NCBI GenBank assembly: GCA_035968315.1
Contig: JAVYIN010000006.1
Location: 122,475-186,474, forward strand
Direction of reading: 5' to 3'
Source: Nitrospira sp.
Lineage (GTDB): Bacteria > Nitrospirota > Nitrospiria > Nitrospirales > Nitrospiraceae
DNA length: 64,000 nucleotides
Numbering within the stretch: the first letter of the stretch is position 1; every line of letters starts with the position of its first letter. The translations under genes and the position numbers were made by a program. Below are positions 25,336 through 33,783 of the stretch, piece by piece. Below the pieces are notes generated by a model, which did no database searches, was not told the DNA's origin, and was given only the letters and a program-made list of their open reading frames with translations.

Positions 25336-25887
25336 CTACGGACGGGCTGAGCGGGGATTCAAGAGCATCGGTTGGGCTCCGGCAGGCGGCGCCATCGCCG
25401 CCGCCAGGTGCGGACACCACTCGACTTCCGCGAACGTGGCCGCGTCCGCGATCGAGACACTGAGAGAGGGATCGAGATCGTCCTGCAACATCAACCGGCA
25501 AGGCGTGCAGAGAAACTGGCAGGACACCGGACAGCGGCTCACTTCGCACCCCACCAGGGTGTGAAAAAGGGCCGACTTCTCCAAGCAATGGCGGCGCACA
25601 TCGTCCACGAGCAAACTTTCCCGATAACACTCCAATCGCTGCCAGAGCTTCGTCAGATTGGATATCGGGCGGGCGTTGATACTGGCCCAGGCGCCGTGAA
25701 TGCGAACGGATTCCCCGATCAGCTGCAGCGCCAGATCGATGCCTTTCGGCAGGTCCGGAAATGTGGCGATACAGACCCGCTCCTCCCCTTCCGATTCCAT
25801 GATGAAGGTGGGAGCGCGCTGAGCGAGGCTCAGCGCGCCGGAATCTTCTTCCGTCACCCGATGGGGAATGTGCACCACCAAATTCAT
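25336..25887 (-). CDS. Hypothetical cytoplasmic protein with a cysteine cluster
   Basis: About 183 residues from ATG 25887 (MNLVVHIPHRVTEED). There is no signal peptide. The central part has a cysteine-rich strip, roughly residues 96-125 (R-H-C-L-E-K, V-G-C-E-V-S-R-C-P-V-S-C, L-C-T-P-C-R), that could hold a metal or Fe-S cluster, and another Cys in VEWCPHL. I recognise no family. A start at 25944 would place the 15-bp inverted repeat (25907-25940) inside the coding region, so it is not preferred. It lies between the outer-membrane protein and CopD-like genes. Confidence 0.6.
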   Translation of the reverse strand: MNLVVHIPHRVTEEDSGALSLAQRAPTFIMESEGEERVCIATFPDLPKGIDLALQLIGESVRIHGAWASINARPISNLTKLWQRLECYRESLLVDDVRRHCLEKSALFHTLVGCEVSRCPVSCQFLCTPCRLMLQDDLDPSLSVSIADAATFAEVEWCPHLAAAMAPPAGAQPMLLNPRSARP

Positions 25888-25906
25888 CGCCTGCACCCCA
25901 GTCGCG

Positions 25907-25940
25907 CCAGCACGCGGGGCGTCAACGCCCCGCGTGCTGG
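25907..25940 (-). terminator. Perfect 15-bp inverted repeat, TCAA loop
   Basis: CCAGCACGCGGGGCG-TCAA-CGCCCCGCGTGCTGG, a perfect stem of 15 GC-rich pairs, starting just after the stop of the outer-membrane protein gene (25948). No T-tract follows on either strand, so it may stabilise the 3' end of the upstream message or reduce read-through into the Cys-rich gene. Confidence 0.7.
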
Positions 25941-25947
25941 ACATCTC

Positions 25948-26631
25948 CTAGAACGAAATCCCGACATAGGGGCCGACTTGGAAATAATCGTTGTTCGTGT
26001 TGGTCATGCGAGCCGTGAGGTGGTACCGAGCATCCACGCCAAGCATGAACGCCTTCCAGACCTGCATCTCGAAGCCCGCGCCAAACTGCACGCCCATATC
26101 CAGATACTGCGTCCTATTCGACGGTGGGCTGATCACATGAAAATCCAGCCCGATCGGAATGATCCAAGGACGGAACGCACTCCCCTCCATGAACTTGATC
26201 TTTGGCGACACGTTGATGGTCATCATCGTGAGTTGCACCTGCTGCATGTCATTCGTACTAGTCGTTACATACCCAATCGCGTTGTTTACTCGGGCTGAAT
26301 TGATCCGGTTAAACTGCAATCCGATCTCGCCCACCACCCAGGTCTTGTCCACGGCCCCCCAGGCATTCTTCGACATGACGAGATCAAGACCGGCCCCCGC
26401 ATACCAACCAGCATTCCCACCGTTAGTACCGGTCGCTCCGCCCCCCACATCCGTAAACGTCTGGTTCCCTCGGTCATGGTTCAAATTCATGAACCCGCCC
26501 TTGAAGAACACCTGATTCCCGGTGCCTTCTTCAGCCATAGCCGGCGAGGCACCAGACACACCGAGCCCCCCGGCGATCGCAACTGCGGCACACCACACTC
26601 CAATGCTCCGTACGGCTGTCCAAACCTGCAT
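25948..26631 (-). CDS. Outer-membrane beta-barrel protein
   Basis: A 227-residue protein with a signal peptide (about 1-33, ending SPAMA), then about eight amphipathic strands (VFFKGGFMNLNHD, GWYAGAGLDLVM, TWVVGEIGLQF, QVQLTMMTINVSPKIKF, FQVGPYVGISF). The last residue is Phe, the usual barrel-insertion signal. The ATG follows GGAGGGG. It resembles OmpW/OmpA-like small barrels. Because it lies downstream of the multicopper oxidase and two FGE-like genes, it could help anchor or export their products, but this is inference. Confidence 0.8.
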   Translation of the reverse strand: MQVWTAVRSIGVWCAAVAIAGGLGVSGASPAMAEEGTGNQVFFKGGFMNLNHDRGNQTFTDVGGGATGTNGGNAGWYAGAGLDLVMSKNAWGAVDKTWVVGEIGLQFNRINSARVNNAIGYVTTSTNDMQQVQLTMMTINVSPKIKFMEGSAFRPWIIPIGLDFHVISPPSNRTQYLDMGVQFGAGFEMQVWKAFMLGVDARYHLTARMTNTNNDYFQVGPYVGISF

Positions 26632-26656
26632 GATGCTCCCCTCCCTGGGTTGGTGG

Positions 26657-26679
26657 CAAAAGATCGTCCTGATCTTTTG
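26657..26679. promoter_or_regulatory. 9-bp inverted repeat upstream of the outer-membrane protein gene
   Basis: CAAAAGATC-GTCCT-GATCTTTTG, perfect arms. It lies in the 124-bp gap between the FGE-like stop (26756) and the barrel start (26631). On the minus strand it ends with TTTTG, so a weak terminator or an operator are both possible. Confidence 0.5.
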
Positions 26680-26755
26680 TCGGTTCAGCTGAATCCGACT
26701 CGCCGGCCCGAGACATCAGCTTGGTAAAAAGTACCTTCATAAACTCACTCGTGCA

Positions 26756-27718
26756 CTAGTTCTTCATCAGCGAAACTTTTGATCCCGCCTCTCCCTGCGC
26801 ATCGCGCGCACAGCGGAAGCCCATCCAATTGATCTTCGTATTGGGATCGGTGCCGTTGCGCATGGCCGCGCGCATCGTGGTGGTGCTGTCCATCCAGCCA
26901 CCGCCACGGAAGGCCTTCTGCGTCCCTTTTTCAGGACCTTGGGGATTCCGGTCCGGGGCCGTTTTGTAGTAATCCTGGTCATACCAATCGTTCACCCATT
27001 CAGAAACATTGCCAATCATCTGATAGAGGCCATAGGGACTCACCGCATTGTCGTAACGATCAACGGAAATGATCGGCGGATACAGCAGCAACCGCTCCGG
27101 ACGGTCGCGCACAGGGCCGGACAATCCAGTCCGCCCGAAATTCGCTCTGGTCGGCCCGGCCAGTTCGGGTCCCCAGGGAAAGAGCCGTCCATCGGTGCCC
27201 CGCGCCGCCTTTTCCCATTCCGCTTCAGTCGGCAAGCGCCGGCCCGCCCACTTGCAATAGGCATCTGCGTCGTACCAGGACACGTGCATAATGGGGTGAT
27301 GCGCCATGGTCTCCTGAAAATTGCCGCCGTCATAGCGCCAATCCAATTGCGGCTTCCGGTCGGTCGCCAAGACGAACTTCAGGTATTCCAACGCGGTCAC
27401 TTCGTACTTGCCGATCTCGAACGCATCCAGATACACCCGCCGCTGGGGAATTTCCCCCCGATAGGCGAGCCGGTCCGTCTTTTTATCGCTGCCCATGATA
27501 AATTCACCGGCCGGGACCAGCACCATTTCGTCTTTCGTCTTCCAGTTTGCCACCCGTTCAGTCGCGAGCTTCTTCCCGGCCTCCGTCCATTCCACCACGA
27601 TATCCTGGGTATCGAGCCCCCAGGCCATGCGCGCCATGATCAGCAGCGCGGCTAACACCAACACGGCATTGATCCCCCACTCCCACTTCCGAAACTGCTC
27701 CGTTTCTTTCCGTTCCAT
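26756..27718 (-). CDS. FGE/SUMF1-fold protein lacking catalytic cysteines (copy 2)
   Basis: A 320-residue protein with one N-terminal membrane anchor (about 15-35) and an FGE-sulfatase-like domain from residue 63 (EMVLVPAGEFIMGSD) to about 308 (INWMGFRCARDA). Typical motifs are RRLPTEAEWEKAARG, GNVSEWVNDWYD and the FRGGGWMDS strand. In active formylglycine-generating enzymes two cysteines sit just after that strand; here the region TTTMRAAMRNGTDPNTKINWMGFR has none, so it cannot act by that chemistry. It is 36% or so similar by eye to the next gene, probably a tandem duplicate. NirV, beside copper nitrite reductase genes, has the same fold. Role unknown. Confidence 0.82.
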   Translation of the reverse strand: MERKETEQFRKWEWGINAVLVLAALLIMARMAWGLDTQDIVVEWTEAGKKLATERVANWKTKDEMVLVPAGEFIMGSDKKTDRLAYRGEIPQRRVYLDAFEIGKYEVTALEYLKFVLATDRKPQLDWRYDGGNFQETMAHHPIMHVSWYDADAYCKWAGRRLPTEAEWEKAARGTDGRLFPWGPELAGPTRANFGRTGLSGPVRDRPERLLLYPPIISVDRYDNAVSPYGLYQMIGNVSEWVNDWYDQDYYKTAPDRNPQGPEKGTQKAFRGGGWMDSTTTMRAAMRNGTDPNTKINWMGFRCARDAQGEAGSKVSLMKN

Positions 27719-27744
27719 TTCTCGGCCTCCTTGTTCGTCGCAAG

Positions 27745-28707
27745 CTAGCGGCGCGAGGCAAGCGGCGCGGGGATCGCACCATCCCCCCCTTCGCCACTCG
27801 CCTCCTGCCGCTGGCCCAATTCAGACTTCGCACAGCGAAATCCGGTTAAATAGCTTTTCCTCGTGACCTCGCCCCCATTGCGCCCAGCCGACCGCGCGAC
27901 TTCCGGATCTTCGTTCCAGGATCCGCCACGAAACACTTTCAACTCGCCGGTCGCAGGCCCCTTGGGATTGGCATTGTGCCCTTGCCCGTAATAGTCCGGA
28001 TCAAACCAATCGGCCACCCATTCACTGACGTTCCCCGCCATTTGATAGACCCCATAGGGGCTGGCCCCTTTGTCATACCGGTTGATGTTGGCCAGGGGGG
28101 GATACTTGGCGCCCCGCTTCGATCCGGGATGGGCGATATTGCTCTTGATCCATCCCGCCGGCTCATCGCCCCAGGGGAACACCCGCCCATCCTCGCCCCG
28201 CGCGGCTTTTTCCCACTCCGCCTCGGTCGGCAACCGCTTGCCGGTCCAGCGGCAATAGGCATCCGCCTCCTGCCAGCTGACGTTGATGACGGGATGCAGC
28301 GCCATTTTGTCAGGAAAGGGTTTGGCCCGCCAGAACGGCGGCCAGTCCGCGCCGGTGGCGAGAATAAAGCGCAGATACTCGACATTCGACACTTCATACC
28401 GATCAATCTGGAACGCATCGAGATAGACGCGATGCTGCGGCAACTCTTGCGGTCCTGCGGCCCGATCCTTGCGCGGATCGCTCCCCATCAAAAACTCTCC
28501 GGCCGGTACCGTTACCATGCCGCCAGGCACCTCCAGGGCCGCCATCCGTTCGACATCATCCAACGGGGTCCATAGCGGCGGCTGCGCGGAGGACTCGTGA
28601 TTGGCCAATGCAGGGCTTGGGCACGAGGCTAGAGGCACGAGGCACGAGGCAAGCACAACCAGCATCACCCCGACTCGCGACTCATTGAATGCGCCCCATC
28701 GCCTCAT
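27745..28707 (-). CDS. FGE/SUMF1-fold protein lacking catalytic cysteines (copy 1)
   Basis: A 320-residue protein whose signal peptide (about 12-35) has two LASC triplets, so it may be lipid-anchored. The FGE-like domain runs from GGMVTVPAGEFLMGSD to YLTGFRCAKSELG; motifs include KRLPTEAEWEKAARGEDGRVFPWG and GNVSEWVADWFD. As in its neighbour, the stretch FRGGSWNEDPEVARSAGRNGGEV carries no cysteine, so formylglycine formation is not expected. The signal-peptide coding sequence overlaps a degenerate gcacgagg repeat (28618-28656). It follows the multicopper oxidase by 135 bp. Confidence 0.82.
   Translation of the reverse strand: MRRWGAFNESRVGVMLVVLASCLVPLASCPSPALANHESSAQPPLWTPLDDVERMAALEVPGGMVTVPAGEFLMGSDPRKDRAAGPQELPQHRVYLDAFQIDRYEVSNVEYLRFILATGADWPPFWRAKPFPDKMALHPVINVSWQEADAYCRWTGKRLPTEAEWEKAARGEDGRVFPWGDEPAGWIKSNIAHPGSKRGAKYPPLANINRYDKGASPYGVYQMAGNVSEWVADWFDPDYYGQGHNANPKGPATGELKVFRGGSWNEDPEVARSAGRNGGEVTRKSYLTGFRCAKSELGQRQEASGEGGDGAIPAPLASRR
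28618..28656. repeat. Degenerate gcacgaggc array in the signal-peptide coding region
   Basis: Plus strand: GGGCACGAGGCTAGAGGCAC then GAGGCACGAGGCAAGCAC, i.e. about four GGCACGAG-like units. Related sequence is seen at 27738-27768 (GCAAGCTAGCGGCGCGAGGC), 28726-28742 and 12696-12722. Units overlap the start of the FGE-like copy 1. Confidence 0.65.
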
Positions 28708-28780
28708 ACCGTTGTTCCCCTTGCCCCTCGCCTCTCGCCCAATTCTGGAAAACCAAATTTCCTTCAGCCTGTAGAAACAC

Positions 28781-28817
28781 GATGGGGGAGCTGCATGAAA
28801 CAGGCAGCCCCCCCATC
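28781..28817 (-). terminator. Hairpin terminator after the multicopper oxidase gene
   Basis: On the minus strand GATGGGGGGGCTGC ... GCAGCTCCCCCATC forms a 14-bp stem with one mismatch and a 9-base loop, 26 bp after the oxidase stop; it is followed by CGTGTTTCTAC. It would reduce transcription into the FGE-like genes. Confidence 0.65.
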
Positions 28818-28842
28818 AGGTGTTACACCATGTCCGTCCCGC

Positions 28843-31800
28843 TTACTTCATTGCGGTCGGAATGGCTTTCACTGCGGGCTGCGCATCCGCCTGCTTGGCG
28901 CCCATACCGGCCGCGCCGAGCGGTTGGATCCGTGAATCGCCGGCTGGCAACACACGGAGGTAGCCCCACTGTCCTGACTGCGTGTAGGGCAGCCGGGCGT
29001 TGGACCAGACGAAGTCACCCACCTGACGATACGGGCCGCCCGCACCGCCACGGAGGAAGACATCGAGGGTCTCGGATCCGGCATACTCCACGACGCTGAT
29101 CATGTCAGCACCGGCCATGTACGGCTCGATCGGCCACTCGTGGCCTTCGACCGCAAACATGCCGTTCTGCTCGCTGTTCGCACCGATGACATGGATGCGA
29201 ACGGCGTCACCCGCATGCGCCTCGATCAGAGGCGTGACGGGATCCTCGGGCTTATCCACCGCACAGGGCTGGAAAATCTTCCCGAGCGAGCAGCCTTGCT
29301 CTTCACGGAACTTGTACGGTTCGGCGCGGTAGTTCACCGACGTCAAACCGGCCACGTTCTGCACATAGGGCATGAACGCGGTCCCGATGATGTTGTCCTC
29401 GTCTTGGAAGAAGAGGGCCACATCACGATAGTTCCGCTTGCCCATGTTTTCCGGCAAGGTGGCGTCCACAATGACGTCCGCCCGCCAGCTGTTCTTCTGC
29501 GACACATCCGCGCCGGTCACCGGATCGCGGTACTGCGATCCCTTCGGGCCGACGATGATGGCACCATACAATCCGTTACGCGGATTGACGATGATGTTGC
29601 CGCCATCCCACACCAGCGACGTCGTTTCCTTATTCGCCGGATGGGCATAGTAGGTGTAGCTCCGGCCTTCGCCGGGCCCCACGGTCTGATCGCCGCCGTT
29701 GTTGCCGACGTTCAGGCCCTGGCTATCCTTCGGATCGAAGGCCAGGCCCGGCGCAAAGAACGACGCCCGGCTCGCCTTCATCTTGTTCTTCAGATTCACC
29801 TTGATGCAATCACCAAGGTTGACGCGCAGCGTCAACGGATTCGGTGTCGCACCGCTGGCGACCGTCGTCGCTTCCTCTTCCAGCGCGAAGATCTTGCCTT
29901 CCGGCATGGTCATTTCGATCTTCCGCTCGAAGTCCACTTCGATCGCATCCGGCGCCTTCGGGTTGAGCTTCATCGGGCGATCCAACGCCACAACGTTGAA
30001 GCTCTTCACCGGGGCATCGGCCGGACAGACCGAGCTGGGCGTCGCTGGAATACCCAGCGGATTGGTACCCTTAGGAAGCGGCTTGAGGTCCGCCACTTCC
30101 TTGTCGAGCACGCGCACAATGCCCCATCCACCTTCGGCGAAGTGTGACGTTCTGCCGTTGAAGTGGATGTAGTCACCGGGCATGCCCTGGAATCCGCCCG
30201 CCTTGGTGACGAGGTCATACCGCTCGGCGATCCCGACGTGAATCGAGTTCTTCCGGTTGGCATCGCCCGCATAACGCTCCGTGAGGAACGTATGGCCGGC
30301 AATCGTCCAGACGTGCGATTCGTTCATCAGCTGATGCAACAGGCGGAACACCATGGTGTCGCCCGTGTACGCCCGCAGGAGCGGTGTGCCCGGATCCCCA
30401 TGGACCGCGCTGCTGAACAGCTTTGACGTATCCGGATTGTTCGAGAGGCGCTGCGCAAACGGAGCCGCGCGGAAGTTGAAACCGCTGCCGGTCGTATGCG
30501 TACCGCCATTGATGTACTTGTTCGGTGCGTTCATGATCTTATCGGGCATCTGGAACGACACCGTCTTGCCCGCTTCCAACGCCACTTCGATCGGCTGTCC
30601 CGGAGGATTGCCGGCTTCAATGACGTTGACCGTGTGCGGCACCGTGTCGTGGATGGAGACCATCAACTCACGGAAGCTGCCGCTGACACCGGCACCGATC
30701 GGCTCGTTGCTATGGATGTCCGCGATCGGACCGCTCCACACCAGCTTGCCGTTCTTCGGATCGTGATAGGTGGACCCGAACGGCTCCACGATCGTCACGC
30801 CGAACCCGCCATGCGGCCAGGTCGTCGCGCCGAACGCGTGGTCATGCCAGAACACGGTCCCCATATCCACGTCCACCCACCACCGATAGCGCACGAACTC
30901 CGGCGACACGAGGTCGTTCGCCGGGTGGTTGTTCTTCAACGGCTTGAAGAACGTCACCTGATCGCCCTTGATCTCCTTGATCCGGGCGACTTCGGAGCAG
31001 CTCTTATCCCGCGGCAGTGACGCCGTGGCATCGTTGCCGTTCTCCAAGCAATCCATGCCCACCATGACTTCGGTGTTCACATGGAACGCGGTCGCGCCGG
31101 GAGCCATCTGAATCTTGATGCTGCTGGCTCCGGCTTTCGCCCCACCGACGATCTTGGCGACCATCGGAGCAGGCAATCCGTGCTTCGTCTTCTTGCCCCA
31201 CATGGTGAAGGGGCGCACCGACATTTCATACTCCATCCCGGAGATCACACCGTCCGAGTTCCCTGTATCGAACTGGAAGAAGTGGGGATGGATGTTGATC
31301 TTGGACGACTGGAAATTCGTGTAGTCGTCGTCATCCCACTCGCTCGTCAACAACAAGTCCACGCAGTCATACACGTTGGCGCGAATGACCGCCGGAAGCT
31401 TGAGATCGTCGTTGGCCCTGGTCAGCCGCTCTTCTTCGTGGAGCAGATAGATCAGGCCGTCCTTGTCCACCATGGCCGGCTCTTTCCCCTGCTTCTTGGC
31501 CAGGGTGATCGGCATGCGGACAAAGTGAATGTTGTAGAGCTTCCGATTGGCGTTCACCGGACAGAGACTCCAGCGTCCCTGTTCGCCCGGTTGTGCCGGC
31601 TCGGAAGTCCGCTCACCGTTGGCATCCTGGTGGATCGGCTCCAACCAAGGCGCGCCACTGTGGTTCGCGGAGAACGGCACGCGCTTGCCGAAGTGCGGCT
31701 TGAACAGCGGCCAGGCCATCTTGCCCGTGGTCGGGTCGAAGAGAATGGCGGGTCTGGTGCTATCATCCCACTTGGCTGCCGCCGGATACTTCGGGTTCAA

Positions 31801-33783
31801 CGCCGTGCTCTCGCGTTCACCGCGGGCAATGTTCCCATCCCACTTCCAGTCCCACACCGTCGAATCGTAGGCCAGGATCTGGGCCTTTTCATCGTTGGTG
31901 TGGCCAGGCTGGCCCTGGGCCGGCACGAACATTTCCACCCAATCCTTGATGTTCACCACCACAGGATCGGACTTCCAGTTCGTCTTCTGGCCCTTATCGA
32001 CGATCTTAAAGGTCTTGCCGAACCAATCGACGGTCGTGCCGATCAGCTTGTCCGACGAGACACCCTGCTTCATGCGGCCCAGACGATCCGGCAACTCCCG
32101 CATATCCGGCATCGTGTCGGTATGCGCCGCGCCAACTTGGAGCGTGTTGTAGAACCGGCCGTACCCCCACATGCCCGCGACATAGTGATGCGCCACGTGG
32201 CAGTGATAGAGGAACTCGCCGGCCAGGTGCTGACAGCCACCGCCGCCGCACTCCGGTTCCAGGTCGAGCGACTCGGACGGACCGACGACTTCGACGTCCA
32301 CCCGATCTGACTTGGTGCGAACGACCGGGTACTTCACCGGACCGTCCTGCCCCTTGTACCAATGCTCTTCCTGATCGGCACGCGGGCTGCGCTGCCAGCG
32401 GATGGTGCCGCTATGGGGATGGTGGCTGTGGAACACTTCCGATCCACCATGCACCAACCGCCACTTGACCGGATCACCGAGGTAGCCGCGGGCCACCGTG
32501 GTGGGAGGATCGCCGAAGGTGTACGCGCTGTACGCCATCGACTCGTCCTCGAACCCGAAATATTCATGCTGCAAATGCATCTGATCGATGCCGAACGGCT
32601 CGCTGCGATAGTTGATCGCGCGGCCACCCGGACGATAGGCATCGGTCAGCGGATCGCGCTGCGGCAAGAAGTCACCCTTCTTGTTCAGCGGACGGAACGC
32701 TTCGTCGCCGATTTCGTGATAGAACAGCACGAACTCGCGGAAGTCCGGACCGGATCCGTTGTCGATCATGACCTGCCAGCCGCTCGCGGTTTCGGGCGCG
32801 GCGCCCGTACCGAGCGGATCGAGGTATTTGGAGCCCTTCGGCTCAACGATGAAGGCACCGAACATGCCCAACACCGTCAACTCGCGGTCATTGCTCCACG
32901 AATGGAACTGCCGCACACCTTCCTGCATGTTCGGATGGATGTACCATTCGAATTCCTGCGACTTGCCCGGCGACACGACCGTGTCCGGGTTCGTCGTCGT
33001 CGCGGGCTTCCCCGTGGCGCTCACGATCATGCTGGACGCCTGAATGACCAAGCTGCCGTCTTCGGCCTCCATCTGGTTGCGCAAGGTCATCTTGACGCAA
33101 TCACCCTGGTTGGCGCGAAGGACGAGCGGCTGAATCGCATCGCCCTGGTTTCCGGTCGTCACCGCGCCCGGATCAAATCCGTCTTTTTCACGAGCCGCCT
33201 TGTTCGCGGCCTCTTCGGCGCGGACTTTGGCGATGTCGCCCGTGTGGACGTACATGTATCCGGGATAGAAATCGAGCCACCGGTTCAGACTGATCTCGAT
33301 ATTGATCATCGAGACATCGAACTTCTTGACCGGCGCATTGGCCGGGCACTTGCCGCCGGAGGACATCACCGGCTCGCCCTTGCCCGAATCCGTCATGAGC
33401 AGGAAGCTGCTGCCGTCCTGGCCCATGTACTGGTGCATCATCGACATCTCGTTGAAGGCACCGGAGGTGGGGGTCGCCTGCGCGTCTTTCTGCGCCTGCT
33501 GCTCCAGCTTCTCCATCAAGCGATGATGCTGCATCTCCATCTTCTCGGCGTTCCCGGCGCGACCCTCGATGGCGTTTTCCACCACCGTCTGCCCCTTCAG
33601 TTGCTGGGTCCACCCCGGCATGGCGACGGGAGTCGCGTGTCCCTGATGGGACCCCGATCCCGTTTCTGCCGCAAACAGCCATGGTGTCGCCACCAAACTG
33701 CTTGCCAGCAGCACGCTTTGAAGCATCAGCGCCGCCCTCGTGCGCCTCCGCTTGCGTGTAGGTTGGAATAGAAAAGACCTCAT
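28843..33783 (-). CDS. Giant six-domain multicopper oxidase (MofA/MnxG-like)
   Basis: A 1646-residue exported protein: signal peptide 1-39 (ending LFAAE), then a helical linker. Three long units each start with a CP-x-x-A/N-type block (146 CPANAPVKKFDV, 741 CPVNANRKLYNI, 1253 CPADAPVKSFNV), consistent with pairs of cupredoxin domains and a ceruloplasmin-like six-domain layout. Copper motifs: HSHHPH (452-457) and LYHCHVAHHYVAGMW (525-539), with type-1 Cys528 and Met538; HPHFFQF (832-838); and FWHDHAFGATTWPHGG (978-993). The ribosome site is GGGGAGG. Length and layout resemble MofA (Leptothrix) and MnxG, linked to Mn(II) oxidation; Fe(II), Cu(I) or organic substrates are alternatives. The gene sits behind a sigma-54 activator. 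Confidence 0.9.
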   Translation of the reverse strand: MRSFLFQPTRKRRRTRAALMLQSVLLASSLVATPWLFAAETGSGSHQGHATPVAMPGWTQQLKGQTVVENAIEGRAGNAEKMEMQHHRLMEKLEQQAQKDAQATPTSGAFNEMSMMHQYMGQDGSSFLLMTDSGKGEPVMSSGGKCPANAPVKKFDVSMINIEISLNRWLDFYPGYMYVHTGDIAKVRAEEAANKAAREKDGFDPGAVTTGNQGDAIQPLVLRANQGDCVKMTLRNQMEAEDGSLVIQASSMIVSATGKPATTTNPDTVVSPGKSQEFEWYIHPNMQEGVRQFHSWSNDRELTVLGMFGAFIVEPKGSKYLDPLGTGAAPETASGWQVMIDNGSGPDFREFVLFYHEIGDEAFRPLNKKGDFLPQRDPLTDAYRPGGRAINYRSEPFGIDQMHLQHEYFGFEDESMAYSAYTFGDPPTTVARGYLGDPVKWRLVHGGSEVFHSHHPHSGTIRWQRSPRADQEEHWYKGQDGPVKYPVVRTKSDRVDVEVVGPSESLDLEPECGGGGCQHLAGEFLYHCHVAHHYVAGMWGYGRFYNTLQVGAAHTDTMPDMRELPDRLGRMKQGVSSDKLIGTTVDWFGKTFKIVDKGQKTNWKSDPVVVNIKDWVEMFVPAQGQPGHTNDEKAQILAYDSTVWDWKWDGNIARGERESTALNPKYPAAAKWDDSTRPAILFDPTTGKMAWPLFKPHFGKRVPFSANHSGAPWLEPIHQDANGERTSEPAQPGEQGRWSLCPVNANRKLYNIHFVRMPITLAKKQGKEPAMVDKDGLIYLLHEEERLTRANDDLKLPAVIRANVYDCVDLLLTSEWDDDDYTNFQSSKINIHPHFFQFDTGNSDGVISGMEYEMSVRPFTMWGKKTKHGLPAPMVAKIVGGAKAGASSIKIQMAPGATAFHVNTEVMVGMDCLENGNDATASLPRDKSCSEVARIKEIKGDQVTFFKPLKNNHPANDLVSPEFVRYRWWVDVDMGTVFWHDHAFGATTWPHGGFGVTIVEPFGSTYHDPKNGKLVWSGPIADIHSNEPIGAGVSGSFRELMVSIHDTVPHTVNVIEAGNPPGQPIEVALEAGKTVSFQMPDKIMNAPNKYINGGTHTTGSGFNFRAAPFAQRLSNNPDTSKLFSSAVHGDPGTPLLRAYTGDTMVFRLLHQLMNESHVWTIAGHTFLTERYAGDANRKNSIHVGIAERYDLVTKAGGFQGMPGDYIHFNGRTSHFAEGGWGIVRVLDKEVADLKPLPKGTNPLGIPATPSSVCPADAPVKSFNVVALDRPMKLNPKAPDAIEVDFERKIEMTMPEGKIFALEEEATTVASGATPNPLTLRVNLGDCIKVNLKNKMKASRASFFAPGLAFDPKDSQGLNVGNNGGDQTVGPGEGRSYTYYAHPANKETTSLVWDGGNIIVNPRNGLYGAIIVGPKGSQYRDPVTGADVSQKNSWRADVIVDATLPENMGKRNYRDVALFFQDEDNIIGTAFMPYVQNVAGLTSVNYRAEPYKFREEQGCSLGKIFQPCAVDKPEDPVTPLIEAHAGDAVRIHVIGANSEQNGMFAVEGHEWPIEPYMAGADMISVVEYAGSETLDVFLRGGAGGPYRQVGDFVWSNARLPYTQSGQWGYLRVLPAGDSRIQPLGAAGMGAKQADAQPAVKAIPTAMK

